Source of the DNA: JBNKHG01 sp050290225
GTDB lineage: Bacteria; Pseudomonadota; Gammaproteobacteria; Pseudomonadales; Cellvibrionaceae
DNA: 64,000 nucleotides
Assembly: GCA_050290225.1 (NCBI GenBank)
Contig: JBNKHG010000076.1
Span: 45,570 to 109,569, forward strand
Direction of reading: 5' to 3'
Shown here: positions 58,562-64,000 of the stretch, piece by piece
How the letters are laid out: every line of letters begins with the position of its first letter
Position numbering within the stretch: position 1 is the stretch's first letter
Made by a program: the position numbers and the translations under genes
Notes under the pieces: model-generated
The model's database searches: none
What the model was told of the DNA's origin: nothing
Seen by the model: the letters and a program-made list of their open reading frames with translations, nothing else

Positions 58562-58847
58562 ATTCAGGAAAAAACAAGGATGAAGTATATTAATGTGGGA
58601 AAACTGACCCGTAATGCAGCATTGGGGTGCGCCATATTTGTGCATAGGGGGCATTTTGTGTTCCAGCATGGTGCAATTGACGCTTGCTGTGAGCCTGATT
58701 GATGGGAGGTATTTACCTGTCCCTGAAGCGGTATCTTTCGGGACTGGGGTGTCGACGGAGAGTAGCATATAATCCCGCCCCCAAGTGTGCCCTGCCATTA
58801 ACCGGCAGTCGGCTTTGAATGACACGCTCTTTTTGTTGTAGGTGGCC

Positions 58848-60320
58848 ATGCATTTTATCGTCAAGCTCTTTCCCGAGATCACCATCAAGAGTGCTCCCGT
58901 GCGCAAGCGTTTTATCAAGCAATTGCGTGATAACCTGCGTGAGCTGTTGAAGGGCATCAGTGAGGATCCGGCCCAGCGCATCCAGGTGCGGCGGGAGTGG
59001 GACCGCATCGAGGTCACTGGACCGAGTGACGATCCGGTAATGGCGGCGCGGGTAGCGGAGGTGTTGTCCCACACCCCGGGTATTGCCCATTTCTCCCAGG
59101 TTCGCTCTTATCCACTGGGCGACTTCGAGGATATATTCCAAAAGACCAGGGAAACCTATGCCGAAGTCGTTGCCGGCAAGACCTTTTGTGTGCGGGTCAA
59201 GCGCTCGGGCAAGCACGAATTCACGTCCACTGATGTAGAGCGCTATGTGGGCGGAGGCCTCAACCAGCATACGGATGCCGCCAGAGTGCGACTGAAAGAC
59301 CCGGAAGTGACGGTCAGGCTGGAAATCAAGGATGAGATGCTGCATGTGGTGGAAAATCAGGTAAAGGGCCTGGGCGGCTTCCCCCTGGGAACCCAGGACC
59401 CGGTGCTGTCACTGATTTCCGGGGGTTTTGACTCCACCGTCTCCAGCTACCTGATGACCAAGCGCGGGATACGCACCCACTTCTGCTTCTTTAATTTGGG
59501 TGGCCGTGCCCATGAGATCGCGGTCAAGGAAGTGGCCTTTTTCCTGTGGCATAAATTTGGAGCCTCCCACAAGGTAAAGTTTGTCACTGTACCCTTCGAG
59601 GATGTCGTGGCCGAGATCCTGCAAAAGGTGGACAACTCCCAGATGGGGGTGGTGCTAAAGCGTATGATGCTGCGCGCTGCCAGTCAGGTGGCCGAGGCCA
59701 TGGACATCCACGCCCTGGTGACCGGGGAGGCAGTGGCTCAAGTTTCAAGCCAGACTCTGCCCAACCTGTGTGTGATCGACAGTGTGACAGATACCCTGGT
59801 GTTACGGCCGCTGATCGCCATGGACAAAGGGGATATCATCGACCTGTCGCGTAAAATAGGAACCGAGGAGTTCGCCGCCAATATTCCCGAGTACTGTGGG
59901 GTGATCTCAAGGAAGCCCACCACCCGAGCCCGGCGCGAGCGGGTGGCTGAAGAGGAATCCAAATTCGATTTTTCCAAACTTGAGGCTGCAGTTGCCAGCC
60001 GTAGTATGGTCGGCATCGACGAGGTGATGGAAAACCTTGAAGAGGACGTACAGGTGTCGGTAGTGGCAGAACTCGACGGTGCTGCCACTCAGGTCATCGT
60101 CGATATTCGCCACCCCGACGATGAGGAGCTCAAACCTTTGGTTTTGGATGGCCATAAAGTTAAAAAAATTCCCTTCTACAGTCTCAATACCGTATTTCCA
60201 GTCCTCGATAAGTCGGTGGAGTACCTGCTTTATTGCGAAAAAGGGGTGATGAGTCAGTTGCACGCGACACACCTGGCCGAGGCCGGTTATACCAATGTGG
60301 GTGTCTATCGACCTGTGTAA
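58848..60320 (+). CDS. thiI: tRNA 4-thiouridine synthase ThiI
   Basis: 490 aa. HFIVKLFPEITIKS is the N-terminal ferredoxin-like/THUMP start. SGGFDSTVSSYL is the PP-loop ATP site (about 185-196). The C-terminal rhodanese domain (about 400-490) has its Cys in LLYCEKGVMSQLHATHL near 466, so the full persulfide-transfer form is present. It makes 4-thiouridine in tRNA and supplies sulfur to the thiazole part of thiamine. ATG 58848 (MHFIVKLF) is chosen over GTG 58842. Confidence 0.96.
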   Translation: MHFIVKLFPEITIKSAPVRKRFIKQLRDNLRELLKGISEDPAQRIQVRREWDRIEVTGPSDDPVMAARVAEVLSHTPGIAHFSQVRSYPLGDFEDIFQKTRETYAEVVAGKTFCVRVKRSGKHEFTSTDVERYVGGGLNQHTDAARVRLKDPEVTVRLEIKDEMLHVVENQVKGLGGFPLGTQDPVLSLISGGFDSTVSSYLMTKRGIRTHFCFFNLGGRAHEIAVKEVAFFLWHKFGASHKVKFVTVPFEDVVAEILQKVDNSQMGVVLKRMMLRAASQVAEAMDIHALVTGEAVAQVSSQTLPNLCVIDSVTDTLVLRPLIAMDKGDIIDLSRKIGTEEFAANIPEYCGVISRKPTTRARRERVAEEESKFDFSKLEAAVASRSMVGIDEVMENLEEDVQVSVVAELDGAATQVIVDIRHPDDEELKPLVLDGHKVKKIPFYSLNTVFPVLDKSVEYLLYCEKGVMSQLHATHLAEAGYTNVGVYRPV

Positions 60321-60401
60321 CCAGGCACCCGGATTGTCTTGCCTCCAATGATAGGAAAAGCTGCCAGGGCCGGCGGCAAATGACATGTAGGGTGCGTATC
60401 C

Positions 60402-60872
60402 ATGGCGGAAAAGAACAAAAAAAGAGCGAACACCAGCTCTGTTCGACAGGCCTTCCTGATGGGGGGGATTGTCCTGTTTCTGGTAGGGCTATCCAGTATT
60501 GGCACCCTGTACGTCAGCGGAGCCCTCACGGGAGAACGTTTTGCCAAAACGGTGGCGCGAAAGCGTATGACCTTGGTGGATGCCCAGCTCCTGTGTGACA
60601 GCGAGACCCGCCGGCAACTGGGGCGGCGCATTCACAGTATCGCCGTGGACAATCACTCCAGCCGGTACGATGACTACAGCGACCGCTTTATGATTTTCTA
60701 TAATGCCGAGCTTTACGAGGACGAGTCGCGCCAGGGCTTTAGTAAGCCCTACTTTATCAATTGCTACAGTTACAGCGATCGAGAGAAGATTTCCCACTAT
60801 GAAGTCATGGAAGATGCCGAAATGAAAACCCGACCCATTCGTGAGCACAAGGGGGGTGCCTTTGGTTATTAA
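60402..60872 (+). CDS. Hypothetical protein with N-terminal membrane helix
   Basis: 156 aa. A basic start, one membrane helix (FLMGGIVLFLVGLSSIGTLYV, about 18-38) and a soluble domain with VDAQLLCDSETRRQLGRRI, VDNHSSRYDDYSDRFMIFYNAEL and FINCYSYSDREKISHYEV. The two Cys may form a disulfide if the domain is periplasmic, as the Lys-rich N-terminus suggests. No family is recognised. It lies between thiI and typA, a position where unknown membrane-anchored genes also occur in relatives. Confidence 0.75.
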   Translation: MAEKNKKRANTSSVRQAFLMGGIVLFLVGLSSIGTLYVSGALTGERFAKTVARKRMTLVDAQLLCDSETRRQLGRRIHSIAVDNHSSRYDDYSDRFMIFYNAELYEDESRQGFSKPYFINCYSYSDREKISHYEVMEDAEMKTRPIREHKGGAFGY

Positions 60873-60987
60873 TCGCGCGAGGGTATAATGCGCGCCTTTT
60901 TCGCCGGCATTGCCTGAAACCAAGACCCAACGGCTGATTTTGGCAGCGTCTACCCACTTTATTTTTATTGCCGCAGAGGCTTTCGTT

Positions 60988-62796
60988 GTGATCGAGAATT
61001 TACGAAATATTGCCATTATCGCCCACGTTGACCATGGGAAAACCACCCTGGTGGACAAACTCCTGAGCCAGTCCGGCACCCTCGATCGTAAAGACGAAGG
61101 TGCCGAGCGTATTATGGACTCAAACGACCAGGAGAAAGAGCGCGGCATTACTATCCTGGCGAAAAATACCGCCATCAACTGGAATAACTACCGTATCAAT
61201 ATTGTGGATACCCCGGGGCACGCTGACTTCGGTGGTGAGGTGGAGCGGGTATTGTCCATGGTGGACTGTGTGCTCTTGCTGGTGGATGCTGTCGACGGCC
61301 CCATGCCCCAGACCCGTTTCGTCACCTCGAAAGCCTTTGAGCGCGGTTTGAAGCCGATTGTAGTCGTCAACAAGGTGGATCGCCCCGGTGCCCGTCCCGA
61401 CTGGGTCATCGACCAGGTGTTTGACCTCTTTGATCGACTGGGGGCCACCGAAGAGCAACTCGACTTTCCCGTGATTTACGCCTCGGCCCTCAATGGCGTC
61501 GCTGGCCCGGAGCCGGATGAGCTGGCCGAAGATATGACGCCCCTGTTCGAAATGATTGCCGAACGGGTGCCGGCACCCGAGGTTGACCTGGAAGGGTCTT
61601 TCCAGATGCAGATCTCAGCCCTGGACTATGACAGTTATGTGGGCGTGATCGGTGTTGGCCGAATTACCAGGGGCAGCCTAAAACCTGGCCAGCAGGTGGT
61701 GGTGAAGTCCTCCGACGGCAATGAGCGCAAGGGCAAGGTGCTGAATGTCAAAGGCTACCTGGGCCTGGAGCGGGTGGACACTGAAGAGGCCAATGCCGGC
61801 GATATCGTCTGTATCACGGGTATCGATGGCCTCAGTATCTCCGATACTCTCTGCGATCCAGACAATGTGGAGGCCCTGCCGCCCTTGTCGGTGGACGAGC
61901 CCACGGTGAGTATGACATTCCAGGTGAATGATTCGCCGTTTGCCGGTCTGGAGGGCAAATTCGTAACTTCGCGCAATATCAAGGAGCGTTTGGATCAGGA
62001 GTTGATTCACAATGTGGCGCTGCGGGTGGAGCAGGGCGATTCGCCGGATAAGTTTATTGTCTCTGGACGCGGTGAGCTGCACCTGTCGGTGTTGATCGAA
62101 ACCATGCGTCGCGAGGGTTACGAGTTGGGTGTATCGCGCCCGGAGGTGATCCAGCGCGAGGTGGACGGTGAGATCCAGGAGCCTTACGAGGCTGTGGTGA
62201 TCGATGTCGAGGATGAGCACCAGGGCGCCGTGATGGAGGAGCTGGGACAGCGCAAGGCGGAATTGACGAATATGGAGCCTGACGGCAAGGGCCGGGTCAA
62301 GCTGGAGTTTGTGGTGCCCTCGCGTGGGTTAATCGGTTTCCGAGGCCTGTTCCTGACGCTGACATCCGGTTCGGGCATTATGACCAGTATTTTTGATCAT
62401 TATGGTCCGGTGAAGGAGGGTGAGGTAGTCAGTCGCCAAAACGGTGTGCTGGTGTCGATGGTGAAGGGAAAGACCCTGGCTTACGCGCTTTACAATTTGC
62501 AGGATCGTGGTCGACTGTTCCTCGGACATGGTGTTGATGTGTATGAAGGCCAGATAATCGGCATTCATTCGCGGGCCAATGACCTCACAGTGAACCCGAC
62601 CAAAGCCAAGCAACTTACCAATATTCGGGCCGCGGGTACGGATGAGGCATTGACGCTGACCCCGCCGATTCGCCATACCCTGGAGCAAGCGCTGGAATTT
62701 ATTGAGGACGATGAATTGGTGGAAGTGACACCTGCGTCTATTCGTCTGCGCAAGAAACTGTTGACGGAGAATGAGCGCAAGCGGGCCAAGAAATAG
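60988..62796 (+). CDS. typA: Translational GTPase TypA/BipA
   Basis: 602 aa. IAHVDHGKTTLVDKLLSQSG contains the P-loop; RGITILAKNTAI, DTPGHADFGGEV and NKVDRPGAR complete G2-G4; domains like EF-G III and V and a C-terminal TypA domain follow. It binds the ribosome and aids assembly and growth under stress. The frame opens at 60910, but GTG 60988 (MIENLRNIAII) is the family start, with AGAGG upstream. Confidence 0.96.
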   Translation: MIENLRNIAIIAHVDHGKTTLVDKLLSQSGTLDRKDEGAERIMDSNDQEKERGITILAKNTAINWNNYRINIVDTPGHADFGGEVERVLSMVDCVLLLVDAVDGPMPQTRFVTSKAFERGLKPIVVVNKVDRPGARPDWVIDQVFDLFDRLGATEEQLDFPVIYASALNGVAGPEPDELAEDMTPLFEMIAERVPAPEVDLEGSFQMQISALDYDSYVGVIGVGRITRGSLKPGQQVVVKSSDGNERKGKVLNVKGYLGLERVDTEEANAGDIVCITGIDGLSISDTLCDPDNVEALPPLSVDEPTVSMTFQVNDSPFAGLEGKFVTSRNIKERLDQELIHNVALRVEQGDSPDKFIVSGRGELHLSVLIETMRREGYELGVSRPEVIQREVDGEIQEPYEAVVIDVEDEHQGAVMEELGQRKAELTNMEPDGKGRVKLEFVVPSRGLIGFRGLFLTLTSGSGIMTSIFDHYGPVKEGEVVSRQNGVLVSMVKGKTLAYALYNLQDRGRLFLGHGVDVYEGQIIGIHSRANDLTVNPTKAKQLTNIRAAGTDEALTLTPPIRHTLEQALEFIEDDELVEVTPASIRLRKKLLTENERKRAKK

Positions 62797-62816
62797 TTTT
62801 GGGATGCCTGTTATCA

Positions 62817-62842
62817 TTGGGGAGAAGCCTGATTCTCCCCAA
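62817..62842. terminator. Hairpin after typA
   Basis: TTGGGGAGAA (62817-62826), loop GCCTGA, TTCTCCCCAA (62833-62842): ten perfect base pairs. No T-run follows, so it may be an mRNA 3'-end stabiliser rather than a classical terminator. Confidence 0.6.
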
Positions 62843-62883
62843 GGCCCATGATTCTCTAGTCAAATAAGTCTGCTATCGGGGTT

Positions 62884-62921
62884 CCAAATACCTTGACCCT
62901 GGCCAAGTACCTTGACCCTGG
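62884..62921. repeat. Tandem 19-bp duplication between typA and ubiE
   Basis: CCAAATACCTTGACCCTGG (62884-62902) is followed by CCAAGTACCTTGACCCTGG (62903-62921), one change. Confidence 0.85.
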
Positions 62922-63041
62922 ATAGCCTCAATATAAATCAAAATTAGCGCTTTAAACCGTACATTCCCAGGAGCAAGGAGCTGGCGAATCCCTCTGGTAG
63001 CTGTACAATAGCCGCTCTTTCTATCCTCGAATCTCAGACCC

Positions 63042-63818
63042 ATGACCGATAAGAACCCATCCGATACCGGCGCCGACAGTAAAAAAACCCACTTTGGCTT
63101 TGAGCAGGTGGATATGGAGGCGAAGGCTGGTCGGGTGGCGGACGTGTTTCACTCGGTGGCCGCCAAATATGATGTCATGAACGATCTGATGTCAGGCGGC
63201 GTTCATCGGTTGTGGAAGCGTTTTACGATCGAGCTTTCGGGAGTGCGTCCCGGCCACAAGGTGCTGGATATCGCCGGCGGTACCGGCGATCTCAGTTTTA
63301 AATTCGCCCGCCTGGTGGGAGAAGCGGGCCAGGTGGTACTGGCTGATATCAACGAGTCCATGCTGAAGGTGGGACGCGATCGCCTGCTGGATCGAGGAAT
63401 TGCCGGTAATCTCCAGGTGGCCCAGGCCGATGCCCAGTATCTGCCCTTTGCAGACAATACTTTCGACTGTATTACCATTGCCTTCGGTTTGCGAAATGTC
63501 ACCGACAAGGACATGGCGTTGCGTTCGATGTTGCGGGTGTTGAAACCTGGCGGTCGTTTGCTGGTGCTGGAGTTTTCCAAACCGCGCAATGCTTTGCTGG
63601 AAAAGGTTTACGATACTTATTCGTTCAGGGTGCTGCCGTTTATGGGCAAACTGGTTGCGAACGATGCCGATAGTTACCGCTATCTGGCTGAGTCCATTCG
63701 CATGCACCCAGATCAAGAAACTCTTAAGGGCATGATGACTGAAGCAGGCTTTGCCGAAACCCGTTATTACAATATGACCGGCGGCATTGTGGCACTGCAC
63801 AAGGGGATCAAACCTTGA
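63042..63818 (+). CDS. ubiE: Bifunctional demethylmenaquinone/2-methoxy-6-polyprenyl-1,4-benzoquinol methyltransferase
   Basis: 258 aa. YDVMNDLMSGGVHRLWKRF is the UbiE signature 1; VLDIAGGTGDLSFKFA (about 76-91) binds SAM; FDCITIAFGLRNVTDK is signature 2. The C-terminus GGIVALHKGIKP is standard. It methylates the C2 position in ubiquinone synthesis. A TACAAT at 63004-63009 may be the -10. The next gene, ubiJ, overlaps the stop (TTGA), as in the common ubiE-ubiJ-ubiB operon. Confidence 0.97.
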   Translation: MTDKNPSDTGADSKKTHFGFEQVDMEAKAGRVADVFHSVAAKYDVMNDLMSGGVHRLWKRFTIELSGVRPGHKVLDIAGGTGDLSFKFARLVGEAGQVVLADINESMLKVGRDRLLDRGIAGNLQVAQADAQYLPFADNTFDCITIAFGLRNVTDKDMALRSMLRVLKPGGRLLVLEFSKPRNALLEKVYDTYSFRVLPFMGKLVANDADSYRYLAESIRMHPDQETLKGMMTEAGFAETRYYNMTGGIVALHKGIKP

Positions 63819-64000
63819 TTGACCCTACCCTGCTAACCGGCTTCACCGCTGCTATCGAACAGGCCTGCAACAGCACACTGGCATACGACCCAGGCACCCA
63901 ACGTAAGCTCGCCCGAATGGCCGGGCAAATACTGGCAGTGGAATCGACCGCACCTGCCCTGAGTTTCTACATTGCCCCCCAGGCCGATGGCACCTTGATG
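63815..64000 (+). CDS. ubiJ: UbiJ (SCP2-domain ubiquinone assembly factor), 5' part
   Basis: 62 residues visible before the window ends: MIDPTLLTGFTAAIEQACNS, then a segment resembling the SCP2 lipid-binding fold (LAYDPGTQRKLARMAGQILAVE, LSFYIAPQADGTLM). The TTG start overlaps the ubiE stop by four bases. UbiJ helps assemble the ubiquinone biosynthesis complex and binds lipid intermediates. The ubiE-ubiJ order supports the name; the rest of the gene is outside the window. Confidence 0.8.
   Translation, partial: MIDPTLLTGFTAAIEQACNSTLAYDPGTQRKLARMAGQILAVESTAPALSFYIAPQADGTLM

Noticed and set aside
62817..62842. Strong intrinsic terminator after typA
   Set aside because: The ten-pair stem is real, but no T-run follows, so termination is not claimed with high confidence.

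Overview
The window looks like the chromosome of a free-living, probably marine gammaproteobacterium of the Cellvibrionales/Pseudomonadales type. This rests on conserved gene neighbourhoods: pepP-ubiH-ubiI, zapA-6S RNA-5-FCL, ilvA against rpiA, gpmI-envC-ctpA against yibN-grxC-secB, glnA-ntrB-ntrC, and thiI-typA-ubiE-ubiJ. No rRNA, tRNA, CRISPR, phage or intact insertion sequence was found. The species cannot be named from the sequence.

Layout. 1-4.0 kb: the end of class II fructose-bisphosphate aldolase, two alpha/beta hydrolases, serA. 4.2-14.5 kb: core housekeeping (cold-shock protein, DUF3144, ubiquinone hydroxylases, pepP, UPF0149, zapA, 6S RNA, 5-FCL, ilvA, rpiA) and a 45-aa secreted peptide gene. 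14.5-19.2 kb: a thiamine-salvage operon behind a TPP riboswitch (TonB receptor, YkoF-like protein, PnuT-like permease, aminoglycoside/choline-kinase-fold kinase). 19.2-26.4 kb: FAH-family enzyme, MscS-like channel, then a surface-glycan region with a decayed manC remnant, a hexapeptide acyltransferase, two methyltransferases, an alpha/alpha-toroid protein and a GT4 glycosyltransferase. 26.9-29.8 kb: a zinc-uptake group behind a textbook Zur box (ZnuD-like receptor, small His/Cys membrane protein, 41-aa membrane peptide). 30-39 kb: hisB-hisH-hisF without hisA, then envC/ctpA/gpmI and secB neighbourhoods. 40-44 kb: a more AT-rich accessory stretch with an alpha/beta hydrolase and an exported catalase-peroxidase. 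44.3-49.2 kb: a four-gene glucosylglycerate cluster. 49.4-58.4 kb: two regulators, lpxL, a cNMP-binding/rhodanese protein, ntrC-ntrB, glnA. 58.8-64 kb: thiI, typA, ubiE, start of ubiJ.

The most interesting system is the glucosylglycerate cluster. Its four products form a closed loop: 3-phosphoglycerate to glucosyl-3-phosphoglycerate, to glucosylglycerate, to glucose-1-phosphate plus glycerate, and back to 3-phosphoglycerate. Upstream lies a near-consensus NtrC palindrome and, about 110 bp further on, a sigma54-like element, suggesting nitrogen control by the NtrBC pair encoded 9-11 kb away. Also notable are a 64-bp dispersed repeat (62/64 identical) lying across the stop codons of both ubiI and hisF, and at least eight short tandem duplications (12-23 bp units) mostly in gene spacers.
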